Source: Parapedobacter sp037190485
Lineage (GTDB): Bacteria > Bacteroidota > Bacteroidia > Sphingobacteriales > Sphingobacteriaceae
Reading direction: 5' to 3'
Assembly (NCBI GenBank): GCA_037190485.1
Contig: JBBCJB010000003.1
Location: forward strand, 211,476 to 275,475
DNA length: 64,000 nt
Shown here one piece after another: positions 17,294 to 25,702 of this stretch (positions within the stretch are counted from its first letter, which is position 1; each line of letters begins with the position of its first letter). The position numbers and the translations under genes were made by a program. The notes under the pieces were generated by a model. The model searched no databases and was not told where the DNA came from. It saw only the letters and a program-made list of their open reading frames with translations.

Positions 17294-18183
17294 GCGAAAT
17301 CGAGCTTATACCCCAACCCGCGCAGGTGTGCCAAGCTACGCTGTATCCCGGCCTCCAAATCCACCAGTGGCTCGTACTCGATGAGGTAAATACCATCGAA
17401 TGCGATTTCCGGGATCAGGCTACCGTAGTCCAATGTGCCGTCGCCAATAGCCGCAGCCACCCATCCACCGTCTTTTTCCACCCAATCCTTCAGGTGGCAA
17501 TAATTTATCCGACCAGCCAGCAGCGATACGAAACAGTCCTGCCGGTCTGGCCATACCGCCTTGATATTGCCGGGATCGAAATTGAACCCAATCTCTTCGG
17601 GCAGGTCCCGCAGCAATCGTTCCAGGTACGCCGGATCGGTGCTTATCGTATTTTCGTGGCGCGCCACGCCATCCTTCCACGAGATCTTCCCGTGGGTCTC
17701 TATACCGATGGAAATGCCCAACGGACGGCAACGGTCCAGTATCCACAGGAATGCGTCCACGACCTGGCGGTACCGCGACTCGGTCACCTCGCTCGCTGGC
17801 GTGAATCCAGCGAACAGGCGCAAGTTGGAAACGCCGAACAATCCGGCGATACGGACAACTTCCAAGGCATGGGCCACCATAGCCCCGTGTCGTTTGGCGT
17901 CTCCAAGCGTGAAGTCATTCTCGGCGGTGGCATAGGTGAACGCCAGGCCTCTTTCGAGCCCGGCGCGTACCGCCAGCCCCGCAGATACGTCCGTGGTATC
18001 CATCGGAAAGGTCGCCCTGAATTCATCCCCGATGCCGATTTCCAGGTTATGGAAACCAAAACGCGCAGCAATATCCAGTTGGCTGGAAAACCCCAGCTCG
18101 CGGAATCCCCACCAACCGCATCCCACTTTGATTTTGCCTGCCGAGGTATCCTCCATATGCTTTTCCAACCTATCAATAATCAT
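17290..18183 (-). CDS. xylose isomerase-like TIM-barrel protein (sugar phosphate isomerase/epimerase)
   Basis: 297 residues of the AP_endonuc_2 / xylose isomerase-like family. Metal-ligand strands are visible: ISIGIETHGKISWK (Glu), IGFNFDPGNIKAVW (Asp), RINYCHLKDWVE (His) and YLIEYEPLVDLE (Glu). These enzymes isomerise or epimerise free or phosphorylated sugars; IolE/IolI, RhaI-like and EryC-like members occur in polyol pathways. The ATG at 18183 lies inside the SusD stop region; an ATG at 18156 is an alternative. It is the first cytoplasmic enzyme gene after SusC/SusD. Confidence 0.86.
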   Translation of the reverse strand: MIIDRLEKHMEDTSAGKIKVGCGWWGFRELGFSSQLDIAARFGFHNLEIGIGDEFRATFPMDTTDVSAGLAVRAGLERGLAFTYATAENDFTLGDAKRHGAMVAHALEVVRIAGLFGVSNLRLFAGFTPASEVTESRYRQVVDAFLWILDRCRPLGISIGIETHGKISWKDGVARHENTISTDPAYLERLLRDLPEEIGFNFDPGNIKAVWPDRQDCFVSLLAGRINYCHLKDWVEKDGGWVAAAIGDGTLDYGSLIPEIAFDGIYLIEYEPLVDLEAGIQRSLAHLRGLGYKLDFA

Positions 18184-19636
18184 TGTTCTGTGAAAGTTTC
18201 GGGTTTGCCTGGATCTCTAGCAACGGGATCGGGAGCAGTTCGTGCTTGGTGGTCGCATCGCGGCCACTGGCCTTCAATACCTCCACGAACCTTCCCGTGC
18301 GGAGCAAATCCCAGCGGTGGTGCCCTTCGAAACACAGCTCCATCCTTCGTTCTTCCCATACGGCCTCGCGGAACGCCTCCTTCGAGAGCCCGGCCAGGTC
18401 AGGCAGTTCGGCAAGTTCCGAAGCATCATCGACGCGGTCGCCGTTTTCGTCGCGGGCGCGCTTCCGTACGGCATTGATGGCTTCGTAGGCGGCAGTGGTC
18501 GGCCCGGAAAGCTCGTTCTCCGCTTCGGCGAGCATCAGCAGCACATCGGCATAACGCAGCACCATCCAATTCGCATCCCCACCGATGGCCAGCCCGAATC
18601 CAGCATCCCAGTACTTCATCGGTGCGGGGCCGGCCTGGGCCGTTCCGCTCACCGTTATTTCCGGATAGTACACGCTCGGGAAAGCGGACACCATGGAAAT
18701 GCGCTTGCGGTAGTGGTTGGGCACGGCATCGTAGAAACCGCGTTCAGCCGCGATCGCCGTTCCGGCAATCGCCCCATTCTTGAGTATATTCGGGTTGCGG
18801 GAGGCAAAGGACGAGGTCAACGAACTCCCTCCTCCCCGTACGTTCCCGGAGGTATACTGCACGGAGAATATATGCTCTTTTCCATTTTCGTTGGCGATCT
18901 TGAAGACATCGGCAAAGTTGTCGAACAGCGCGTACTGCTTATCCGTTATCACGGATTGGGCCGCCGTCCGCGCTTCCGTCCAATTCCCCCTTGTGAGCTG
19001 GACCTTGGCGAGCAATGCCTGCGAAGCGCCTTTCGTGGCACGGCCCCTGTCCGCCGCGCCATAGGTCGGTGGTAGCGTACCTGAGGCCTGCGTGAGGTCA
19101 GCCACGATCGATGCGTATACTTCATCGACCCCTGCACGGGGCAGGGAATTGTTTTCCATCCCCTGGGTCGGCTGCTCGATGAGCGGCACGCCGCCGAAAG
19201 CGCGCACGAGCTCAAAATAGAACAACGCCCGGAGGAAGCGGGCCTCGGCCACATACCGGTCTTTCAACCCCTGGTCGAACTCCATTTCCGGAATCCAACG
19301 GATGACATTGTTCGCGTAATTAATCCCTTGGTACATCGATGTCCAGAAATCCCGGAACACGGGATCCGCCGACGTGTAGTCCATGACATCCAGCCCGCCG
19401 GTCAATTCACCACGGCTGGCCACTTCGGTGGAAACATCGCCGAAATACCAAGCGTTGCCGTTGTAGTGACCACTGAGCGCCGAATAGACGGCATTCACCG
19501 CCGACAGCGCGTCTGCCTGGGTCTGGAAAAAACCCTCCTTACCGATGGAGGAACGCGGTTGCTCATCCAGGAATTTCTCGCAACCCGTGAACGGCATGAC
19601 CGCCAAGCCGCATAATGCTATGATCAAATTTTTCAT
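18173..19636 (-). CDS. SusD/RagB-family glycan-binding lipoprotein
   Basis: 487 residues from the ATG at 19636. MKNLIIALCGLAVMPFTGC is a lipoprotein signal with a Cys after FTG, followed by EKFLDEQPRSSIG, the classic SusD mature N-terminus. The TPR-rich body is visible (RYVAEARFLRALFYFELVRAFG; NWMVLRYADVLLMLAEAENE). The C-terminus EERRMELCFEGHHRWDLLRTG is the conserved RagB/SusD tail. It is the surface lid of the SusC transporter and binds the oligosaccharide or other ligand. SusC lies 33 bases upstream. Confidence 0.96.
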   Translation of the reverse strand: MKNLIIALCGLAVMPFTGCEKFLDEQPRSSIGKEGFFQTQADALSAVNAVYSALSGHYNGNAWYFGDVSTEVASRGELTGGLDVMDYTSADPVFRDFWTSMYQGINYANNVIRWIPEMEFDQGLKDRYVAEARFLRALFYFELVRAFGGVPLIEQPTQGMENNSLPRAGVDEVYASIVADLTQASGTLPPTYGAADRGRATKGASQALLAKVQLTRGNWTEARTAAQSVITDKQYALFDNFADVFKIANENGKEHIFSVQYTSGNVRGGGSSLTSSFASRNPNILKNGAIAGTAIAAERGFYDAVPNHYRKRISMVSAFPSVYYPEITVSGTAQAGPAPMKYWDAGFGLAIGGDANWMVLRYADVLLMLAEAENELSGPTTAAYEAINAVRKRARDENGDRVDDASELAELPDLAGLSKEAFREAVWEERRMELCFEGHHRWDLLRTGRFVEVLKASGRDATTKHELLPIPLLEIQANPKLSQNNDY

Positions 19637-19669
19637 CGAATAATTCTTAATAGTCCGTGATTCCATCTG

Positions 19670-22600
19670 TTAAAACCCTACCTGGATACCGACCCGGAAC
19701 ATCCGGGCCCTCGGATACGCGTTCATGTCTACGCCGAACACCGTGTTGTTGTCGCCCAGGGAATTCACCTCGGGATCGTATCCCGAATACTTTGTCCAGG
19801 TGTACAGGTTCTCGCCCGCTACATACAACCGTGCATTACGGAGTTTCTGCAGCTTGGCAAAGGAAAGGTTATAGCCCAGCGTGACATTAGACAGGCGTAC
19901 GAATGAACCGTCTTCCAGGTAGTTGGTGGCCACGCGGTTGGGGAAAGTCCCCTGCCTTCCATCCGGCCGGTCGATCTTGGCGATCCGGTTGCTGGTTCCC
20001 GGCCCATCCCAGGCTTGGTTGTAGAGGGCCAGTCCATTCATCCCGTTGACCTGCGTTGTCAGGTCGATCAGGTTCAGGTTCAGCACGTCGTTCCCCTGCA
20101 CGCCGTTCAGGAACACACTTACATCGAATCCCTTGTAGGCGAAATTCGTATTGATTCCGAACGTGTAGTCAGGATGCGGGTTACCGATGACCGTTTCGTC
20201 CAACCCTTCCTCGAACCTGCCGTTGCCATCGATGTCGCGGTAGTTCTCGAAACCGGGGCCGACGTTCAGGTTACCCGCCATGTGCCCGGCATTGTATTCC
20301 TCGGGTGTCTGCCAAAGCCCGTCGAATACATTGCCCCAGAACACGCCGATCGGCTGGCCGACCATCACCACCGTACCTGCCCCGCCATTCCGCTGAATCA
20401 TGTACGAACTGATCGCCGAACCGAAGAAGCGGTCGGCATCGGCCAGCTGGAGCACCTTGTTGCGGTTGAACGATATGTTGGCCGCGATTTCCCACCGAAG
20501 GCCCGGTTTATCGACGACCAAACCCGTCAGGCCGAGTTCAACCCCCTTGTTCTCCACGCTGCCGATGTTTTGCAGCATGGAAGAAAAGCCACCCTGCCTG
20601 GGGATCTGTACGCTGAACAACAGGTCACTCGTTTTCTTGTGATAGAAATCCGCGATTAGTGAAAGCCTGTTATCCCACAAGCCCACATCCACACCGACAT
20701 CGACCTGGCGTGTACTTTCCCACTTCATGTCTTCATTGACGAGGGCTTCTGGAACGATTGGCGTCACGAATTGACCTCCGAAAGAATAAGGGTTACCAAG
20801 CCCATAGGTCTGTAGATTCCGGTAAAGTGGAATCGACTGATTGCCGGTCACCCCGATGCTGGTACGCAGTTTCAACTCACTGAGCCATACGGCCGACTCC
20901 AGGAATTCCTCATTCGTGAGGTTCCATGCCAGTGCCGCCGACGGAAAAAATCCGAAACGATTGTTTTTCCCGAAACGACTGGATCCGTCATACCTCGCCG
21001 ACACGGTGAGCAGGTACCTGTTGCGGTAATCGTAGTTCGCCCGCCCAAGGAAGGAAACCATCGACCACCGGCTGAAATTCGAACCGGGATATTGTGGGTC
21101 CTCGCCGAAACCGAGGTTGTAAAAGCCGAGCACATCCGTGAAAAAATCCTGCGTCGCGGCCGTAAGCGATTCTTCCGCTTCCCGTTGCACGGTGAAACCG
21201 GCAAGCAGGTCGATGTGGTGGACCTGGTCGAAAGACCGTTTGAAATTGAGCGTATTTTCGTTCACCCAATTGAACAATGTACCCGAAGAAACCGAACTGC
21301 TCCCGCCCGTGGCTCGGGAATTGATGAAATACGACGGCAGGTAGCTGCGGCTACGCCCATCGGTCAGGAAGCCGCCGAACGTCGTTTTTGCCGTCAAGCC
21401 GGCAACAATCTCGTATTGCGCGAAGAAATTGCCCAATAGCCGCGCCCTTGTATTCAATGCCTCGGCCTTCTCGGCCATTTCGACGGGATTCTGGATGGCT
21501 GGATTGGCATAGATGCCCTTGGTCGTCCACAGCTTGTCCTGGGAAGAATAGCTTCCGTCTTCGTACCTCACCGGCTGCACCGGATCGGATTGCAATGCCG
21601 CGTATACGACACCGGAACTGGAATGGCCGGCGGTGCTGTGCTGTACGGGACGTTCCCGATTATAGTTGAATGCGATATTGCCACCGATTTTCAAGTTGGT
21701 GGCGATTTCATGGTCGAGGTTCAACCCAAAATTGGCTTTCCTGAAATTCGAATACTCGATGATCCCGTCCTGCCCGAAGTAATTTCCGGACAATGCGAAC
21801 CGGGTACGTTCGTTCCCACCGCGGATGGACAGGTTATGGCTCTGCATCGGTGCGGTGCGGAAAATTGCATCCTGCCAATCCGTGCCTTCGCCCATCGCCG
21901 CAATCTGCTCTTCGGTATACGCCCTGGCTATAAGGCTTCCGTTACGGAACCTACTCCAGAATGTACGGGCATGCGTCGCGTAATCCCTGGCGCTGAGCAG
22001 GTCCAATTTATTGGATACCGTTTGCGCGCCATAGTAATAATCATAGTTCACCTGGGTGCCACCACGGACGCCTTTTTTGGTCGTGATGATGACCACGCCG
22101 TTCGCGCCCCTGGCCCCATAGATCGCAGTCGCGGAGGCATCTTTCAAAACCGAGACCGACTCGACATCGTTCGGATTGACGAATGCGCTGGATGTACCGA
22201 TCGGGAAACCATCGATGACATAAAGCGGGCTGTTACCGTATTGGATGGAATTACTTCCCCTGATCCTGATCCTCATCTCGCCCGCGGGAGCGCCCGTGGC
22301 CGACGACACCTGGACGCCCGGTATACGCCCCTGCAGCCCCTGCTCGACCCTGTCGACCGGTAGCTGCGTGATTTCTTTCGCGCTGACCGTGGCCACGGCG
22401 CCCGTCAAGTCGGATTTGCGTTGCGTACCGTACCCGACGACCACCACCTCATCAAGCGCGGTTTCCTCTCGAATCAGCGACACGCTGAGTACCCCAGATC
22501 CTGCACGCACCTCAAGGGACCGGTAGCCAACGCTCGAGAATATCAACATGGATTCCGTTGAAGGAACCGCAAGGGTGAACATTCCCTGGCCGTCCGTCTT

Positions 22601-22789
22601 GGCGGATGCGGCACCGTCTTTCAACCGGACACTCACCCCTCCGATCGGTGTGGAATCCGATGCGTCCCGAACGGTGCCCTGCACCGTCCGCTGCATCCCC
22701 AATTTCGCATTAGCACTGTAAAAACAAGCAGTTATCAACAGATTACTCCCCATAAACAGTACGGTCATAATAAGATTTCTGAGACTCAT
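19670..22789 (-). CDS. SusC/RagA-family TonB-dependent transporter
   Basis: 1039 residues: signal segment (NLIMTVLFMGSNLLITACFY), an N-terminal carboxypeptidase-regulatory-like domain (VQGTVRDASDSTPIGGVSV), a TonB box/plug start (ALDEVVVVGYGTQRKSDLTG), the plug with IRIRGSNSIQYGNSPLYVID and DASATAIYGARGANGV, then a 22-strand barrel ending MNAYPRARMFRVGIQVGF. It imports a ligand handed over by SusD using TonB energy. It is the first gene of the minus-strand operon and has a good promoter with a palindrome over its -7 box. The substrate cannot be told from sequence. No adjacent anti-sigma/ECF pair or hybrid two-component sensor is present. Confidence 0.97.
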   Translation of the reverse strand: MSLRNLIMTVLFMGSNLLITACFYSANAKLGMQRTVQGTVRDASDSTPIGGVSVRLKDGAASAKTDGQGMFTLAVPSTESMLIFSSVGYRSLEVRAGSGVLSVSLIREETALDEVVVVGYGTQRKSDLTGAVATVSAKEITQLPVDRVEQGLQGRIPGVQVSSATGAPAGEMRIRIRGSNSIQYGNSPLYVIDGFPIGTSSAFVNPNDVESVSVLKDASATAIYGARGANGVVIITTKKGVRGGTQVNYDYYYGAQTVSNKLDLLSARDYATHARTFWSRFRNGSLIARAYTEEQIAAMGEGTDWQDAIFRTAPMQSHNLSIRGGNERTRFALSGNYFGQDGIIEYSNFRKANFGLNLDHEIATNLKIGGNIAFNYNRERPVQHSTAGHSSSGVVYAALQSDPVQPVRYEDGSYSSQDKLWTTKGIYANPAIQNPVEMAEKAEALNTRARLLGNFFAQYEIVAGLTAKTTFGGFLTDGRSRSYLPSYFINSRATGGSSSVSSGTLFNWVNENTLNFKRSFDQVHHIDLLAGFTVQREAEESLTAATQDFFTDVLGFYNLGFGEDPQYPGSNFSRWSMVSFLGRANYDYRNRYLLTVSARYDGSSRFGKNNRFGFFPSAALAWNLTNEEFLESAVWLSELKLRTSIGVTGNQSIPLYRNLQTYGLGNPYSFGGQFVTPIVPEALVNEDMKWESTRQVDVGVDVGLWDNRLSLIADFYHKKTSDLLFSVQIPRQGGFSSMLQNIGSVENKGVELGLTGLVVDKPGLRWEIAANISFNRNKVLQLADADRFFGSAISSYMIQRNGGAGTVVMVGQPIGVFWGNVFDGLWQTPEEYNAGHMAGNLNVGPGFENYRDIDGNGRFEEGLDETVIGNPHPDYTFGINTNFAYKGFDVSVFLNGVQGNDVLNLNLIDLTTQVNGMNGLALYNQAWDGPGTSNRIAKIDRPDGRQGTFPNRVATNYLEDGSFVRLSNVTLGYNLSFAKLQKLRNARLYVAGENLYTWTKYSGYDPEVNSLGDNNTVFGVDMNAYPRARMFRVGIQVGF

Positions 22790-22810
22790 AATTGTTTATA
22801 ATATAGATTA

Positions 22811-22831
22811 CAGTTTCAAATATAGAAACTG
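22811..22831 (-). promoter_or_regulatory. palindromic operator candidate over the SusC -7 box
   Basis: CAGTTTC at 22811-22817 and GAAACTG at 22825-22831 are perfect 7-bp inverted arms around a 7-nt spacer (AAATATA). The site sits on the -7 element of the operon promoter. IclR-family proteins bind such short palindromes, and the only regulator gene nearby is IclR-type, so this is a natural operator candidate. Binding itself is inference. Confidence 0.55.
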
Positions 22832-22846
22832 ATTTTATATTTCAAA
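22817..22846 (-). promoter_or_regulatory. promoter of the SusC-led catabolic operon
   Basis: On the minus strand TTTG (22846-22843), 18 nt, then TATATTTG (22824-22817): a full match to the Bacteroidota housekeeping consensus. The leader before the SusC start at 22789 is about 20 bases. Confidence 0.75.
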
Positions 22847-22950
22847 CAATTTATTTTGAAAAAAACCGAAAACGCGGACACGGGCATGCCCCCGCTTACC
22901 CCAGTAAACGGCAATAGAACATTCTAGTAGTGCTTGAATCGAAAGCGGCT

Positions 22951-23748
22951 TTACTTGGAATAATAACCCAAACGTTGGGAAATCCGTAAAGCCTGTGATT
23001 TGACAAGCAATCCGATATCCTTGAATTGCGTGGCCGGCAGGCGGTCGGAAGGTCCCGTGACCCAAATTGCTGCCACGGGGTATGAATTACCATTGAAAAT
23101 CGGCGCGCCGATACAATGCATGCCCTCGACTTCTTCCCCGCCGTCTATGGCGTAGCCCGTTTGCTTCACGCCGCGGAGTTCTTCGTAGAATGCATCAAGC
23201 GAAATGATCGTCTTGTCGGTGAATCGCTTGAAATCAATCCGTTCGCAAATCGAGGACTGGATTTTCTCGGGCAGGTAAGCCAAAATGGATTTGCTGGGTA
23301 CGGCGGTGTGCAGCGGGAATCGCGAACCGATGTCGATCCAGAATTTAAAGGAATAGAGACCGGGCACCTGTTCGAGTACCACGCCCTCGTCGCCGAGAAT
23401 CACCCCGATCAATACGGTTTCTTTCACCCCGTTCCGTAAATCGCGCAGGATATCCATCGACTTCTCCAACAGGTTCTGCTCGGTAACGGCCGCGTATCCC
23501 AGTGACAGGAATTTTCCGGTGAGGTTGAATATCTTGGAGGCCTCATCCCTGCTCAGGTAACCGTGGTCAAGTAGGGTCATCGCGATCCGGAAGGTACTGT
23601 TCTTGGAAATGCCCAGCTGGTTGCTGATTTCCGTCAGCCCCATGCCTACTGGCGAACGCGATAAAAGTTCGATCAAATGCAACGCACGCTCCAGGTTTGG
23701 AACGTGATATTTCGAGTTGTTGTCCTGTTCTTCCGAAACGGCCCCCAT
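22951..23748 (-). CDS. IclR family transcriptional regulator
   Basis: 265 residues. The winged helix (about 18-75) reads LERALHLIELLSRSPVGMGL, then TEISNQLGISKNSTFRIAMT, then LLDHGYLSRDEAS. The C-terminal GAF-like effector domain (about 90-260) has GSRFPLHTAVPSKSILAYLP and the MHCIGAPIFNGN segment with the conserved Cys. IclR proteins respond to small metabolites and act as repressors or activators of catabolic operons. It lies 161 bases upstream of SusC in the same direction and is the obvious regulator of the locus. The spacer between them contains the operon promoter and palindrome. Confidence 0.93.
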   Translation of the reverse strand: MGAVSEEQDNNSKYHVPNLERALHLIELLSRSPVGMGLTEISNQLGISKNSTFRIAMTLLDHGYLSRDEASKIFNLTGKFLSLGYAAVTEQNLLEKSMDILRDLRNGVKETVLIGVILGDEGVVLEQVPGLYSFKFWIDIGSRFPLHTAVPSKSILAYLPEKIQSSICERIDFKRFTDKTIISLDAFYEELRGVKQTGYAIDGGEEVEGMHCIGAPIFNGNSYPVAAIWVTGPSDRLPATQFKDIGLLVKSQALRISQRLGYYSK

Positions 23749-23912
23749 AGGAATGACTAATTAATGATTTCGTCGACAGCAAATTTCCTGCAAAAAACCC
23801 TCAGCGTTCATTCCTTCAAATCCCTCCGGAAAAAGATGCGACCGGACAAAGGTATAAAAATAAGGACTTACTTCCGTGAATCGCATTTCCGAAATAAGTG
23901 GAAATGTTTGGC

Positions 23913-23920
23913 TAGCTTTG
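23913..23920 (+). promoter_or_regulatory. putative -7 box of the methyltransferase gene
   Basis: TAGCTTTG matches TAnnTTTG and lies 26 bases before the ATG at 23947. No good TTTG is found at -33 (ATTTCC there instead). Confidence 0.4.
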
Positions 23921-23946
23921 TTCCTGATACCACACTGATTCCAATC

Positions 23947-24471
23947 ATGCAAACGCACGAAGCCATAGCATTTATCGAAAAGGGAATGCCGACATCGGAT
24001 AATACGCCCCAACAATGGGCCGACCTTGGGTGCGGCTCGGGTACCTTTACGCGCGCTTTAGCCCATCTCCTTCCCCCAGGAAGCGGCATAACGGCCGTGG
24101 ATCGTTCGCCGCAGGCGCTGGAAAGTGAGATGGGAAACGGCGTATCGGTAAAATTCCAGCAAGCGGATTTCGGTGAGGATGACCTCCGGCTACCCGAGCT
24201 CAATGGCATCCTGATGACGAACTCCATCCATTACGTCCGTGACAAACACCGGCTCATCAAGGGGCTGGCAAAACATTTCAGGGGTAAAGGGCAATTCCTG
24301 ATCATCGAATACGATTCCCGCGTACCGAATCCATGGGTTCCCTACCCAATCACCTCCAGTGAACTCGGCGCTCTTTTCAGGGGATTGGGCTATACCGATA
24401 TGACGAAAATCAACGAAAGGCCGTCACGGTATGGCGGGTTGATGTATGCGGCATCGATCACGTCTCGATGA
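23947..24471 (+). CDS. class I SAM-dependent methyltransferase
   Basis: 174 residues from the ATG at 23947. I reject the in-frame ATG at 23764 because the added 61 residues (basic, unstructured) precede a promoter-like box and look non-coding. Motif I is WADLGCGSGTFTRALAHLLP, motif II the acidic ITAVDRSP, then LNGILMTNSIHYVRDKHRLI, then an LIIEYDSRVPNPWVPYPIT stretch. The acceptor is unknown. The gene is free-standing and its last 14 bases overlap the convergent pentapeptide-repeat gene. Confidence 0.85.
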   Translation: MQTHEAIAFIEKGMPTSDNTPQQWADLGCGSGTFTRALAHLLPPGSGITAVDRSPQALESEMGNGVSVKFQQADFGEDDLRLPELNGILMTNSIHYVRDKHRLIKGLAKHFRGKGQFLIIEYDSRVPNPWVPYPITSSELGALFRGLGYTDMTKINERPSRYGGLMYAASITSR

Positions 24472-25021
24472 CAATCCCATACTTCTCCAGCAACCCCGGA
24501 ACACCCCTGATGGAAAACCGGGCTTTCTTGATGCGGTTGTTGTCCGGGTCGATGGCGTAATCGTACGCCTTGCGGAAATCGGCCTGTTCAAGCACCGTGC
24601 GGTCGAAGGTGGCTCGTGCCAAGCTGCATTCGTCGAAGGCCGCTCCGGTCAGGTCGGTTTCCACGAAGTCAACTTCCTGCAATTGGCAATTCCTGAAAAC
24701 CGTCCGCTTCAATTTCATCCGGTAGAACGAAGAATGGTTGAGTTGGCAGCCGTCAAACGAAAAAGACAGCCCGAACGCATTGCAGGTGTCAAACCGGAGT
24801 CCCAACAGCTTGGAGTCCTGGAATTTCACGTCGCGGAAAGCCGTCTGGCTGATATCAGCCAAACTCAGGTTGCAACCGCTGAACGTGCAATCGATGAAAA
24901 CGAATGCGGAAAGATTGCCTTCGGCGAAGTCGCAACCGTTGAAAACGCAGTTTTCATATTCGGCCCGCGTCAGTAGGTCGCCTTTATGAAAAACCGTATC
25001 CAATATGAAAAAATCCTGCAT
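24458..25021 (-). CDS. pentapeptide-repeat protein, Qnr-like
   Basis: 187 residues built of A(D/N)LxX-type repeats: AEYENCVFNGCDFAEGNLSA, FIDCTFSGCNLSLADISQTA, FRNCQLQEVDFVETDLTG, AAFDECSLARATFDRTVLEQ. The size, the single break in the repeats near residue 85 and the C-terminal IDPDNNRIKKARF helix resemble Qnr/MfpA-type proteins, which mimic DNA and protect gyrase. Chromosomal Qnr-like genes are common, and quinolone protection has not been shown here. No partner gene is evident. Confidence 0.88.
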   Translation of the reverse strand: MQDFFILDTVFHKGDLLTRAEYENCVFNGCDFAEGNLSAFVFIDCTFSGCNLSLADISQTAFRDVKFQDSKLLGLRFDTCNAFGLSFSFDGCQLNHSSFYRMKLKRTVFRNCQLQEVDFVETDLTGAAFDECSLARATFDRTVLEQADFRKAYDYAIDPDNNRIKKARFSIRGVPGLLEKYGIVIET

Positions 25022-25238
25022 GCCAAGCCTTGCTAATTAAAACCATTCATTCCGCAAATATACCCAACCATCGTACACCATTTTCGTTATCTTTAATTAT
25101 GGGCACCGTTAAAAATTCCCCCTCCTATTGCAAGCGATTGCGAAAACAGTCACGTGCCGTAACGGTGATTTTTTGCCTTGGAACCTATGTTCATTTCGAT
25201 GCTTCAAGTGTACGGAAGGTATCCAAAACGGCAATAAA

Positions 25239-25577
25239 CTAGCGGCCTTTCTTTTTGTTCACTTTCTCTTGAAATCCGATTGCCCATTCATTCATCCGGT
25301 CGAGCACGGGTTTCATCGTCAATCCTTCCGTCGTCAAACTGTATTCGACTGTTATCGGAACCGTATTGAACGTCTGTCGGCTTACGATGCCCGCCGCTTC
25401 CAGGTCCTTCAGTTCCTTGATGAGCATTTTGGGCGAAATGCCATCGATTTCCCGTTCCAATTCCTTGAATCGCTTTTTCCCGAAATACAGTACCGAAAGG
25501 ATATGCAATTTCCATTTGCCGCCTAGTACCTGCAAGATAAAATGCAATGTTTCCATGTTGGTTGCACATTTTTCCAT
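25239..25577 (-). CDS. HxlR family winged-helix regulator
   Basis: 112 residues with the HxlR pattern: LHFILQVLGGKWKLHILSVL, FGKKRFKELEREIDGISPKM, LIKELKDLEAAGIVSRQTF, VEYSLTTEGLTMKPVLDRM. These are dimeric regulators that often sense aldehydes, quinones or oxidants. Transcribed divergently from an SDR gene across a 125-base spacer holding two GGTAAC repeats, so it probably controls that gene and itself. Confidence 0.92.
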   Translation of the reverse strand: MEKCATNMETLHFILQVLGGKWKLHILSVLYFGKKRFKELEREIDGISPKMLIKELKDLEAAGIVSRQTFNTVPITVEYSLTTEGLTMKPVLDRMNEWAIGFQEKVNKKKGR

Positions 25578-25613
25578 TTATTTTCCTCGTATTATTTACT
25601 GGCTATCAACTAC

Positions 25614-25649
25614 GGTAACCTTTTTGTCATTAGTTTACGTTGTGGTAAC
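25614..25649. repeat. GGTAAC direct repeats between HxlR and SDR genes
   Basis: GGTAAC occurs at 25614-25619 and 25644-25649, exactly 30 bp apart (about three helical turns), in the divergent promoter region. It is a candidate binding site for the HxlR protein; this is inferred from position only. Confidence 0.4.
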
Positions 25650-25652
25650 TAC

Positions 25653-25683
25653 TTGCAAATGTATACCGTTGGGTTTACTTTTG
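25653..25683 (+). promoter_or_regulatory. promoter of the SDR gene
   Basis: TTG at 25653-25655, 20 nt, TACTTTTG at 25676-25683, followed by a 19-base leader to the ATG at 25703. The upstream GGTAAC repeat lies next to the -33 element. Confidence 0.6.
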
Positions 25684-25702
25684 CAAATAAAGCGAAAGAA
25701 GT

